Below, piece by piece: positions 53,866 through 61,777 of a stretch of 64,000 bases of DNA. Made by a program: the position numbers and the translations under genes. The notes under the pieces were generated by a model. That model worked only from the letters and a program-made list of their open reading frames with translations. It was not told the origin of the DNA and searched no databases. Origin of the DNA: Metabacillus litoralis (GTDB lineage Bacteria > Bacillota > Bacilli > Bacillales > Bacillaceae); assembly GCF_007994985.1 (NCBI RefSeq), contig NZ_VOQF01000004.1, positions 124,001-188,000 on the forward strand, in the 5' to 3' direction. How positions within the stretch are numbered: the stretch's first letter is position 1; every line of letters starts with the position of its first letter.

Positions 53866-54717
53866 CTATTTATTTGCACTAACCAATAAACTTTCCTGTA
53901 TTTGCTCACTAATTTCCTTTGAGCGTATTGCTGCATGTTCAACAGCTTTAGAGATTGCTAGACCTCCACCATTATCATCAAGTGCTTTTAATCCTGCAGC
54001 TGTTGTACCATTAGGAGACGTTACTTTCTCTCTAAGAACAGTCGGAGTTACATCTTGCTCTTGAATCATTTTAGCAGCACCTACTATCGTTTGAGCGATG
54101 ATTTGTCTTGTTGTTTCAACATCAAAACCAGCTTCTGAACCTTGCTTCTCCATATGCTCCATTAAATAGTAGAAGTATGCTGGACCACTTCCTGCAAGAC
54201 CTGTGAAGATATCCATATCCTTTTCTTTAATCGTATAAACTTCACCTATACAGCCTAGTAATTCTTGAGTTAAAATAATATTCTCATTTGATGTTGCATG
54301 ACCTGGGGAAATTGCTGTAGCTGATTCTCCGATTGTACTTGACGTATTCGGCATGACTCTCACTACCTGTTGGCCATTATGAAGGTTTTGTTCAAGATAT
54401 GTTGTTGTGATACCCGCTAGAACAGATAGTACGAGTTGATTTACTTCGATTTGACCAATCAAGTTATTTAAAGCTTTTTCCACATCTTTTGGTTTCATAG
54501 CTAAGATAAAAACATCTATTTGATCAAACTGTAACTGATCTAGTTTGATTCCTTTTATTCCATATTTAGCTTCTAAAACAGCTAGTCGTTCACCATTTGA
54601 ACGATTTGTTGCTATAATTTGATGTGCTGGAATCTTATTAGAATTTACTAAACCAGATATCATTGCTTCAGCCATCGAACCTGCACCTATAAACGCAACT
54701 GTCTTTTCGTGTAGCAT
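53866..54717 (-). CDS. proC: pyrroline-5-carboxylate reductase ProC
   Basis: The 283-residue enzyme makes proline from pyrroline-5-carboxylate with NAD(P)H. The start is the ATG at 54717 (MLHEKTVAFIGAGSMAEAMI), 5 bases after GGAGAG; the frame runs on upstream to 54855 but without ProC sequence. The NAD-binding FIGAGSMAEAM (about 9-19), VRVMPNTSSTIGESA (about 118-132) and the C-terminal LREKVTSPNGTTAAGLKALD signature (about 221-240) are present. It is the first gene of the proC-proB-proA cluster. Confidence 0.96.
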   Translation of the reverse strand: MLHEKTVAFIGAGSMAEAMISGLVNSNKIPAHQIIATNRSNGERLAVLEAKYGIKGIKLDQLQFDQIDVFILAMKPKDVEKALNNLIGQIEVNQLVLSVLAGITTTYLEQNLHNGQQVVRVMPNTSSTIGESATAISPGHATSNENIILTQELLGCIGEVYTIKEKDMDIFTGLAGSGPAYFYYLMEHMEKQGSEAGFDVETTRQIIAQTIVGAAKMIQEQDVTPTVLREKVTSPNGTTAAGLKALDDNGGGLAISKAVEHAAIRSKEISEQIQESLLVSANK

Positions 54718-54872
54718 CTCATCTCTCCAATATCGTTCGTATTTTTGTTCGTATTTTTGCTCACGATTTAATACTAACACGCTCAATTTTATAATCAAGG
54801 TATAAGCGTTATGTTGTGAGTATTTCTTCCAATTAGTGAGTGTAAGCGTTGCCATTCATACATATTTACTTC

Positions 54873-54901
54873 AAAAAGCGTCTCAGACCTGATAAACGCT
54901 T
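54873..54901 (-). terminator. possible terminator upstream of proC
   Basis: AAGCGTTT pairs with ACGCTT and is followed on the minus strand by TTTT. It could end transcription from the decayed epimerase gene. The rest of the gap 54718-55053 holds short direct repeats (TTCGTATTTTTG twice near 54740-54760). Confidence 0.45.
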
Positions 54902-55053
54902 CTCAACCCTTATTTTAAGGAAATTATTTAATTCAAATATTGAAAATGTTTATGATATTCACCTAAATTAACGAACGTGATATCATTCGAGTGTTTTTTC
55001 GGACAAAGCTCTATTCTTGTTTATCCTTTACTTTATCTAAAACAGGATCAAGC

Positions 55054-55326
55054 TTAAGCCAATGATCCCAAATGTATTTTTAAGCATCCTCTACCTTCAA
55101 ATGTGATCAAGCAATTAATCACATTTGAATAAACCGTCTCTCTTAACGCTAGTTCTAAATTTTCATATTTAAAATTAAACTCTTTATGTAATAATTTCAC
55201 TGGTGAACAGTTTCTTCCTGTTAAAGCCAAGCTAGACTCTGTTTTCATTTAATTTCTCCTATTAAACAAGCAGTGAGTTTCTCGCTAAAACCCGGAACCA
55301 CCTGCAAGTATAATTTTTTTCTTCAT
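55054..55326 (-). pseudogene. remnant of a TIGR01777-type NAD-dependent epimerase (YfhF-like)
   Basis: An ATG at 55326, with GGAGAG before it, reads MKKKIILAGGSGF, the exact kind of N terminus seen in TIGR01777/YfhF nucleotide-sugar epimerases, then hits a stop. About 70 bases further, another frame reads SLALTGRNCSPVKLLHKEFN followed by FKYENLELALRETV, which fits the C-terminal DUF1731 part of the same family (consensus like P-x-K-L-L-E-x-G-F-x-F-x-Y-P-T-L-E-x-A-L). About 230 central codons are therefore missing. The second part has its own ATG (55248) and a ribosome site, so a 64-residue product is possible but probably not functional. Confidence 0.72.
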
Positions 55327-55624
55327 CTTAATCTCTCCTCACTCAACTAATAGAAAAAAGCTTAAAAAAGGATCATTGAAAATTAGGCAACAAATACAAA
55401 ACTCAATAAACAACATTAAATTCTAACCTATCAAATAAAGAATCATGTTTCTTCCTATCTATTATGTCAATTCCAAATTTGTATAAGGTACATCGCTAGT
55501 TAATTTGATTTATTTTGTTGTTTCTTGTATTATTAGCTTTTAATATTGCTTCAATTGTTATACAATTCCAATTATGTACGCTTACATATATTGAGTCTTT
55601 TTAGATCTTGAAAGGGGAAAGAAA

Positions 55625-56380
55625 ATGAAAAAATTATTACTTACACTATTTATATCTCTATTAGCTCTATCTCTTGCTGCATGTAACAATGATGAAGAAA
55701 AGCAAGCAGATGATGCTAAAACGACGGAAAAGGTAGAGAAAACAGAAGAGGCTGCTGTTGACCAGGAAGAAATGCAAAAAAAGCTGGATAAACAAAAGGT
55801 TGAGGCTGATAGTGTTGTCGCAATTGTAAATGGACAAGAAATCAAAGGAACAGAATTTAATGATGCCCTTTCACTATTTCAATCAAATGCAATGAGCCAG
55901 GGACAAGATGTAACAAATGATGAGTTAGCAAAACAATTGAAAGATAGCTCGCTTGATTTTATTGTTGGACAAACCTTAATCATGCAGGAAGTAGATAAAA
56001 AAGGTTATACAGCTTCGGAGGAAGAAATTGATAAAGCGCTAGAAACTGAAAAAGCACGTTTTAAAACAGAAGAAGAATTTGAAGCAGCTTTAAAAGAAAG
56101 TGAGTTAACAGTAGAGGATCTTAAATCTCAAATCTCTGATAATGTTAAAATCACACAATACCTAGATAAAGACGTTAAAGTTGAAAAAGTAACAGATGAT
56201 GAAGTAAAGAAGTATTATGATTCCCTTGTCTCAGCTAATGGCGAATCAGAAGAAACACCAAAATTCGAAGACGTTAAAGAAACATTAAAAGCGAATCTTG
56301 AGCAACAAAAATCACAGCAAGAAATTAGTGCCAAAATTGAAGAACTACGTAAGGGCGCTGAAATAGATTTAAAAATATAA
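55625..56380 (+). CDS. SurA N-terminal-domain lipoprotein (foldase-like, no PPIase domain)
   Basis: The 251-residue lipoprotein has signal peptide and lipobox LSLAAC (Cys 20), an acidic/lysine linker, then a SurA/PrsA-type N-terminal chaperone domain: VVAIVNGQEIKGTEFNDALS (about 65-84), DFIVGQTLIMQEVDKKGYTA (about 117-136), and the helical C-terminal lobe. The parvulin-type prolyl isomerase domain of PrsA is absent. It is probably an extracytoplasmic chaperone for secreted proteins. GAAAGGGGAAAG precedes the ATG, and a strong terminator follows. Confidence 0.87.
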   Translation: MKKLLLTLFISLLALSLAACNNDEEKQADDAKTTEKVEKTEEAAVDQEEMQKKLDKQKVEADSVVAIVNGQEIKGTEFNDALSLFQSNAMSQGQDVTNDELAKQLKDSSLDFIVGQTLIMQEVDKKGYTASEEEIDKALETEKARFKTEEEFEAALKESELTVEDLKSQISDNVKITQYLDKDVKVEKVTDDEVKKYYDSLVSANGESEETPKFEDVKETLKANLEQQKSQQEISAKIEELRKGAEIDLKI

Positions 56381-56390
56381 TGCTACTATG

Positions 56391-56423
56391 TAAAAGGCTG
56401 TGTGTTTTTCACACAGCCTTTTA
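56391..56423 (+). terminator. terminator of the SurA-like gene
   Basis: A perfect 14-bp stem (56391-56404 with 56410-56423) closes on a T5 loop. Confidence 0.88.
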
Positions 56424-56444
56424 CATGTTGATTTATGAAATGGA

Positions 56445-56472
56445 TTCACTTTAAAATCAAACTTTCTATACA
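56445..56472 (+). promoter_or_regulatory. possible promoter for the tRNA-like RNA
   Basis: TTCACT (56445-56450), a 16-base spacer and TATACA (56467-56472) lie about 118 bases upstream of the tRNA-like sequence. A nearer, weaker candidate is TTGTAA / TACATA (about 56531-56558). Confidence 0.35.
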
Positions 56473-56590
56473 CAGGAATAACGTGCTTATCCCACTCTTT
56501 TAATCAACGACAACTATCTATCGCAATAGATTGTAAAAAGAATAAAATCTCATACATAAAAAGTAACGTAGTTGTTCATACTATCACTAA

Positions 56591-56677
56591 GGACTTGTAG
56601 CTCAACGTTTAGAGCAGTCAGTAGTAAAAGCACCTTTATTGCTGTACTTCTTGTGGGTTTAAATCCCACCAAGTCCT
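56591..56677 (+). ncRNA. orphan tRNA-like RNA with extended anticodon-position arm
   Basis: A cloverleaf can be drawn by eye: 7-bp acceptor stem (56591-56597 with 56670-56676, extendable to 9), T8-A9 linker, 4-bp D stem (56600-56603 with 56612-56615), a 13-bp arm with one bulge (56616-56628 with 56635-56648) and 6-base loop, a 4-base variable region, and a perfect 5-bp T stem with 7-base loop (56653-56669). The D loop has no GG and the T loop is TTTAAAT instead of TTCAAAT, so the elbow pairs of a working tRNA are missing. There is no CCA and no normal anticodon loop. It may be a pseudo-tRNA or a structured RNA of another kind. Confidence 0.65.
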
Positions 56678-56706
56678 TACATTACTCATAAAAGTTTTTT
56701 GAAATA

Positions 56707-56742
56707 AAATAACGTGCTTCGATGTAAGAAGCACGTTATTTA
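56707..56742. terminator. bidirectional terminator between tRNA-like RNA and thiY
   Basis: A perfect 14-bp stem (AAATAACGTGCTTC at 56707-56720, complement at 56729-56742) has A/T-rich flanks on both sides, 8 bases past the thiY stop. Confidence 0.85.
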
Positions 56743-56749
56743 CCGATTA

Positions 56750-57751
56750 CTATTCAACTATATTAACAAAAATGTCATCAACAACTGGTTCTTTTTCAAT
56801 TAATTCTGCTTCCTTCATCCAGCTTATTGTTTCTTCCCATTGTTTCTTATCTTGACTACCGAAACCTGATTCAGACTTCATTAAAGGTAATAAAATCTCC
56901 AAGCTTTGAACCTCAACTTCCTCAACTAGTGGAAAATTTGCTTCATCTTGATTGCTTAATAAAATCTCTAATGCTTCCTCTGGATTTTCAGCAGTAAATT
57001 CATATCCTTTAGTTGCTGCTCGCCAGAATGCTTTAATGTGCTCTTGCTCTTCTTCCCATGTTTGATCACTTGTTACAGCAACTAGTTCATAATAGCTTGG
57101 AATACCAAATTCTGTTGGGTTAATATTTCGAGTTTCATGACCCTCGTGCTTTAATACTGGTACTTCATGATTAATATACGCTCCAATTACAGCATCTACA
57201 TTATTACTCACAATTGAGGAACCTAGTTCAAAACCAACATCAATCATTTCAACATTTTCAGGATTACCACCATCATTTTTAACCATTGATTGAATAAGTG
57301 ATTCATTTAACGGAATACCAGGGAAGCCAACTTTTTTACCTTCTAAGTCTTTTGGAGACTGTATTTCACTATCTTCCATAAATATAACTCTATTTAAAGG
57401 AGAACGAACGATGGCTCCTACTGATTTTATTTTAACATCTTGATTTGCACGTGCTATTATAACATCTGGTTGATAAGAGATACCAAGTGTTACCTTTCCT
57501 GTTGCTGCTAAATTAATTGGATCTGTTGGATTTGCCGGAAATTGAATATCAACATTCAGTCCTTCTTCTTCAAAATATCCTTTTTCTTTAGCAATGTATA
57601 AATAACTATGAACAGCATTTGGATACCAATCCAGCATTATACTAACATCTTTTAACTGTTTCTTTTCTTCTCCACCTGTACTACTTTTTCCAGCACATGC
57701 AGTTAACATCCCAACTACTAAACATAACATCATTATCAATACTTTTTTCAT
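56750..57751 (-). CDS. thiY: thiamine-pyrimidine ABC transporter substrate-binding lipoprotein ThiY
   Basis: ThiY binds formylaminopyrimidine (a thiamine breakdown product) for import. The 333-residue protein has lipobox LTACA (Cys about 19), then an NMT1/THI5-like periplasmic-binding fold starting VSIMLDWYPNAVHSYLYIAK (about 37-56), with GKVTLGISYQPDVIIA and GFELGSSIVSNNVDAVIGAY further on. The ATG at 57751 follows GGAGG and overlaps the thiX stop (ATGA); the GTG upstream is inside thiX. It is the last gene of the salvage operon. Confidence 0.93.
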   Translation of the reverse strand: MKKVLIMMLCLVVGMLTACAGKSSTGGEEKKQLKDVSIMLDWYPNAVHSYLYIAKEKGYFEEEGLNVDIQFPANPTDPINLAATGKVTLGISYQPDVIIARANQDVKIKSVGAIVRSPLNRVIFMEDSEIQSPKDLEGKKVGFPGIPLNESLIQSMVKNDGGNPENVEMIDVGFELGSSIVSNNVDAVIGAYINHEVPVLKHEGHETRNINPTEFGIPSYYELVAVTSDQTWEEEQEHIKAFWRAATKGYEFTAENPEEALEILLSNQDEANFPLVEEVEVQSLEILLPLMKSESGFGSQDKKQWEETISWMKEAELIEKEPVVDDIFVNIVE

Positions 57752-58500
57752 TCTGTTTTCCTCCATTTTAATATCCTTTTTTCCACTGCACCAACAATTA
57801 CAAAAAGTAAAATTCCAATTGCTGATAAAATAACGATTGGTGCGAAAACGCCTGCACCATCAAATTGAGTCATCATCCGTCTACTAAAATAACCTAATCC
57901 TGCTTGTGCACCAATCCACTCACCTATTGCCGCTCCAATTACACTGAGTGTGACAGCTACCTTCAGTCCAGAAAAAAAGTTTGGAGCACTACCTGGAACT
58001 TGTAGCTTAAAGAAAATATCTTTTTTACTTGCACCCATTGTTAATAATAAATCTTTATATTCCTTATTCGTCGCACGTAATCCATCAAAGGTATTAACGG
58101 TAATTGGAAAAAACGTGATCAAAACGGTTACGATAACCTTGCTCCAAATTGAATATCCAAACCAAAGCACAAAAATTGGTGCTAATGCTATTATTGGAAT
58201 TGTTTGAGATGAGATGAGCAGCGGATAAAATGTCTTTTCTACTGTTTTATTCACACTCATCCAAACTGCAAGTCCAACACCAATAACAATTGATATAAAA
58301 AGTCCGATTAGTATTACCAAAGTTGTTGCTGGTAAGTGATTAAGAAACAAAGGCTCTCTTAACTCCCAAAGCTTTAATAAAATTTCAATAGGTGTTGGTA
58401 AAATAAAACCTAAATTAACAATACGAGCTCCAATTTCCCAAATACATAGAAGAATTACAACGAGTAAACATGAAGCTCCGTATTTTTGTATATATGTCAT
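57748..58500 (-). CDS. thiX: thiamine-pyrimidine ABC transporter permease ThiX
   Basis: The 250-residue permease has six membrane helices and the BPD-type EAA loop ATNKEYKDLLLTMGASKKDI (about 140-159), where the ATPase docks. It is of the SsuC/TauC/ThiX group, here tied to pyrimidine uptake by its neighbours. Its start overlaps the thiZ stop by 4 bases and its stop overlaps thiY, indicating coupled translation. Confidence 0.93.
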   Translation of the reverse strand: MTYIQKYGASCLLVVILLCIWEIGARIVNLGFILPTPIEILLKLWELREPLFLNHLPATTLVILIGLFISIVIGVGLAVWMSVNKTVEKTFYPLLISSQTIPIIALAPIFVLWFGYSIWSKVIVTVLITFFPITVNTFDGLRATNKEYKDLLLTMGASKKDIFFKLQVPGSAPNFFSGLKVAVTLSVIGAAIGEWIGAQAGLGYFSRRMMTQFDGAGVFAPIVILSAIGILLFVIVGAVEKRILKWRKTE

Positions 58501-59261
58501 AAATTCACCTTCGCTCGTAACTCATCTAGCAACATTTCTTTTAACTCAATCATTTTGGGATGATTTAAATCCTTTAAAGATCTTGGTCTTCCTAGTGGAA
58601 CGTTAACCTCCTTTAACTCTGTTACAGGCTTTTCCGTAAAAATAAAGATTCGATCTGATAAAAATAATGCTTCATTTACGTCATGAGTAATAAATAAGAT
58701 GGTATTTTTACGTTTCTGCCATTGAGTGACAAGCCATTCTTGTAAAGATAATCTCGTAATCGCATCAAGAGCACTAAAAGGCTCATCTAAAAGGAGGATT
58801 TGTGCACCACTTAAAATAGACCTTAAAAAAGATACACGCTGCCTCATTCCCCCTGATAATTCACTTGGAAATTTATCTTCTACCCCAGCTAAACCAAACT
58901 CTTCAAGCAAATTAACCACTTGAGTATATGCTTCTCTTTTCTTCATTCCTTTAATTTCTAGCGGAAGTAATGCATTTTCAACAATCGTTCTCCAAGGTAA
59001 CAACAAATCCTGTTGTGGCATATAACCTACTTGACCAAGTCGATTAGAAACAGATTTATTTTGTAATAAAATGGAACCTGAAGTTTGTTGTTCTAATCCT
59101 GTTACAAGCTTAAATAACGTACTTTTCCCTGAGCCACTAGGACCGATAACACTAACAAATTCACCTTTATTAATTTGTAAATCTAAGTTCTTTATTATTG
59201 GAATCGGCTCATTATTATACTGAAAAGTAACATTTTTAAACTGTAACGCATGATCATTCAT
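58497..59261 (-). CDS. thiZ: thiamine-pyrimidine ABC transporter ATPase ThiZ
   Basis: The 254-residue ATPase has Walker A GPSGSGKST (about 42-50), the signature LSGGMRQR (about 137-144) and Walker B ILLLDEPFSALD (about 155-166), then the switch His in FITHD. I start at ATG 59261 (MNDHALQFKNVTFQYN), which overlaps the end of tenA by 8 bases; the frame upstream lies wholly inside tenA. It powers uptake through ThiX. Confidence 0.93.
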   Translation of the reverse strand: MNDHALQFKNVTFQYNNEPIPIIKNLDLQINKGEFVSVIGPSGSGKSTLFKLVTGLEQQTSGSILLQNKSVSNRLGQVGYMPQQDLLLPWRTIVENALLPLEIKGMKKREAYTQVVNLLEEFGLAGVEDKFPSELSGGMRQRVSFLRSILSGAQILLLDEPFSALDAITRLSLQEWLVTQWQKRKNTILFITHDVNEALFLSDRIFIFTEKPVTELKEVNVPLGRPRSLKDLNHPKMIELKEMLLDELRAKVNL

Positions 59262-59928
59262 CTGTAGGCCACATCTTTTCGTTAAATGCCATATCCCAAA
59301 ACATATACTCAAAGCGAGTTGTATTTAAAAATATTTCCTCTAGCTTTTCTAACTCTACTTCTGGTTTACCTCCTGTTAATTCATCCATTAAATCAATACA
59401 CCATGTTGCAAGCTGACCAAATTCTTCTGAAGCGTACATACTAATCCACTCTCCATAAAATTCGTGCTCACTTGCTCCTTCACGACTATTTAAATCCTTA
59501 CCTATTTCCCAATAGCTCCACATACAAGGTAAAAGTGCTGCAACAAGTTCTGCAAGTGTCCCATTTTGACTAACATGTAGCATGTAGTGAGTATAAGCCA
59601 AGGTTGTTGGTGATGGTTTTGCTGCTTCAAGCTCCTCAAGCGTAACGGAAAATTTCTTCGCATATTGACGATGAAGCTCCATCTCTTCATTTAATGTCGA
59701 ATCCAATAATGTGGCAAACTTCCCCATTGTTTTAAGATCTGTTGCCTTAACAGCTCCTAATGCAAAAACCTTTGCATATTCTATTAAATACAAATAATCC
59801 TGAATCATATAAAAGCGAAATTTATTTTTATCTAATGACCCATCACCCATTCCTTGTACAAATGGATGCGCATGATTTTTTTGCCAAATTGGTAGTACAT
59901 TTTCATAAAGTCGTTCACTAAATTTCAT
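59254..59928 (-). CDS. tenA: aminopyrimidine aminohydrolase TenA (thiaminase II)
   Basis: TenA hydrolyses aminomethyl-pyrimidine to HMP, the last salvage step before phosphorylation. The 224-residue all-helical protein has the conserved FRFYMIQDYLYLIEYAKVFA (about 37-56), the catalytic Cys in AALLPCMWSYWEIGK (about 135) and FEYMFWDMAFNEKMW near the C terminus with the second catalytic Glu. Its position between ylmB and thiZXY matches the B. subtilis-type salvage pathway. Confidence 0.95.
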   Translation of the reverse strand: MKFSERLYENVLPIWQKNHAHPFVQGMGDGSLDKNKFRFYMIQDYLYLIEYAKVFALGAVKATDLKTMGKFATLLDSTLNEEMELHRQYAKKFSVTLEELEAAKPSPTTLAYTHYMLHVSQNGTLAELVAALLPCMWSYWEIGKDLNSREGASEHEFYGEWISMYASEEFGQLATWCIDLMDELTGGKPEVELEKLEEIFLNTTRFEYMFWDMAFNEKMWPTDE

Positions 59929-59993
59929 TCGGGGGTTACCTCCTCTTTATCATTGCAGAAAGCATTATGGAAGCTTGCTAGCTGCTATTTCTA

Positions 59994-61271
59994 CTATTCT
60001 CTTTTTGTATGACACCAATCATAAATAAACATTAATATAACTTTGGTATATTCTATTAGCTGATCGATTGATAGCTGTTCATTTACTGCATGAGCATGCT
60101 CTAGCCTACCTGGACCGTAGATAGCCGTCGGAATACCAGCCTCACCTAACCAACCTCCATCAGTTACAGTTGGTGAGACATCCACGATTGCTTCCTTATG
60201 CAAAACAGTATAATGTGCTTTAGCTAAATTCTTAACAGCAGAATGTTCTGAGTCTACCTCAAGTGAGGGGAAAATTTCACCTCTATCTACAATCATCGAC
60301 TTACCACCCCAAATAAACGTTGGAGGGTTTTCTTTTAACCACAAATCAGCTTTAGCTACAGATAAAATATGATCTTCAATTTCTTTTATAATTTGTTCAT
60401 GTGACTCATTTGGGTAATAGTGGACAGTTACCCATAGACGACATTCGTCTGCAACAAATGCTGCATGTCTTCCTCCTTCAATAACAGCTGGATTTATTGT
60501 ATTTGTTCCAGGTAAGAAACCTTTATAACTCTTTGTAATTGCCCAGTGACGTTCAAGCTCTTGCAGACCGTGGATAATTTTCACCATCTTTTCAATAGCA
60601 CTTGCAGCAAATAAATCTCCACCAGCATGAATCATTTGTCTTCTTGTTGCATCATGATAAGTCTGATTACTCTTTACAGTAATCCAACCCGTTATAACGC
60701 CACCTTGCCCTTGAATATGTAAATCACTTGTATCCACCACAACTGCAAAATCTGCTTTATAGCCTCTCTTACAGCATTCTAATGTTCCTGCTTCTCCTAC
60801 TTCTTCTCCAATGACAGATTGTAAAATTAAATCACCAGGTAATTCAATACCTGCTTCATGAAGTAGCTGGATGGCAAAAAGTGCACCTGCCAAGCCACCT
60901 TTCATATCTGCAGCACCACGCCCGATAATCACTCCATTTTTGACGATTGGAATAAAAGGATCTACATCCCACTGTTCACTCTCATCTACTTCTGCAACAT
61001 CAATATGCCCATTAATGATCAGGCTTTTATAGGTTTCTGCTTGTTTTCCCTTTAATACTCCAACAACATTAGGATCATTGTGATAAACATCCCACATATC
61101 AATCGAAAAACCTTTTTCTTCTAGAAAATCGGCTATGAATTTCTGTGCATCAGCTGTATTTCTAGCAGGAGGTGCTGGTGTTTTATATTCGATTAATGTT
61201 TTCAGCAACTCAATTAATTCATTCTTTCGTTCATCGATTTGATCAAGGATATGTTGTATTTTATGTTGCAA
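59994..61271 (-). CDS. ylmB: formylaminopyrimidine deformylase YlmB (ArgE/DapE family)
   Basis: YlmB deformylates N-formyl-aminomethylpyrimidine, the product imported by ThiXYZ, to give the TenA substrate. The 425-residue protein is an M20-type amidohydrolase with metal-site motifs INGHIDVAEVDESEQWDVDP (about 84-103), GRGAADMKGGLAGALFAI (about 116-133), and GEEVGEAGT (about 155). Length matches the family (426). It is first in the operon after the second TPP riboswitch. The name rests on family and context: many ArgE/DapE proteins look alike. Confidence 0.9.
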   Translation of the reverse strand: MQHKIQHILDQIDERKNELIELLKTLIEYKTPAPPARNTADAQKFIADFLEEKGFSIDMWDVYHNDPNVVGVLKGKQAETYKSLIINGHIDVAEVDESEQWDVDPFIPIVKNGVIIGRGAADMKGGLAGALFAIQLLHEAGIELPGDLILQSVIGEEVGEAGTLECCKRGYKADFAVVVDTSDLHIQGQGGVITGWITVKSNQTYHDATRRQMIHAGGDLFAASAIEKMVKIIHGLQELERHWAITKSYKGFLPGTNTINPAVIEGGRHAAFVADECRLWVTVHYYPNESHEQIIKEIEDHILSVAKADLWLKENPPTFIWGGKSMIVDRGEIFPSLEVDSEHSAVKNLAKAHYTVLHKEAIVDVSPTVTDGGWLGEAGIPTAIYGPGRLEHAHAVNEQLSIDQLIEYTKVILMFIYDWCHTKRE

Positions 61272-61295
61272 AAAAATTACCTCCTCTTATTTATT

Positions 61296-61461
61296 AAGGC
61301 TGTTTTCTGAAAGATTGTTGCTATGTAACCAAAATATCCAGTATTAACAGTGTATTTCCGCATATAAAGCTTCCATTTTAAAAATAAAAGATGCTACTAG
61401 ACTTACTACCTTGGTGATTTCTCGAGTATTCAAAAGCAACAAAGTTTACTAAAACAGCCTT
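61296..61461. mobile_element. MITE-like element inserted in the thiamine-salvage leader
   Basis: The 166-bp element has imperfect terminal inverted repeats of about 27 bases, starting AAGGCTGTTTTCTGAAAG and ending AAGTTTACTAAAACAGCCTT, with the outer 11 bases perfect. It lies between the riboswitch terminator and the ylmB start, so it is transcribed with the operon. Part of its right end resembles the family at 23981 (TAAACTTTGTTG). No clear target duplication is seen. Confidence 0.6.
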
Positions 61462-61479
61462 ATAAAAAGAACATAAAAA

Positions 61480-61504
61480 AACCACTTCTAAGAAAGAAGT
61501 GGTT
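61480..61504 (-). terminator. riboswitch-controlled terminator before ylmB
   Basis: A perfect 10-bp stem (61480-61489 with 61495-61504) is followed by a run of T on the minus strand, and lies about 80 bases downstream of the TPP aptamer. Confidence 0.85.
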
Positions 61505-61586
61505 TGAATGTACATGTTTATAACAATCCGCTTTTTAAAAAATAGATGATAGCGGGAGTATTCGTTATTTCACGTATATAGTCAAA

Positions 61587-61677
61587 CACCTCTTCCCTAC
61601 GCTAGTATTATCTAGATCAGGTAATAAGGGTCAAGGCATAATGCCTCTCTCAGCTTAAGAAAGCTCCCCTAGTGGTG
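61587..61677 (-). ncRNA. TPP (THI) riboswitch of the ylmB-tenA-thiZXY operon
   Basis: On the minus strand the THI-box blocks occur in order: CTAGGGGAG, GCTGAGAGAGG, GACCCTTATTACCTGATCTAG and GCGTAGGGAAG, closed by a CACC/GGTG-type P1. A terminator follows. TPP should repress the salvage operon. Confidence 0.95.
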
Positions 61678-61777
61678 AAAAGATTTATATTTAGTTTGTG
61701 ATTGATAGATTACATTATTTTTAACATATAATTCTATTTTTAGCAAACAAAATTAATAACTGCTCACATACACTCCC

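Noticed and set aside
54718-54960. T-box leader upstream of the proline genes
   Set aside because: No T-box core (AGGGTGGNACCGCG) is present on the minus strand; only short repeats and a small hairpin are seen.
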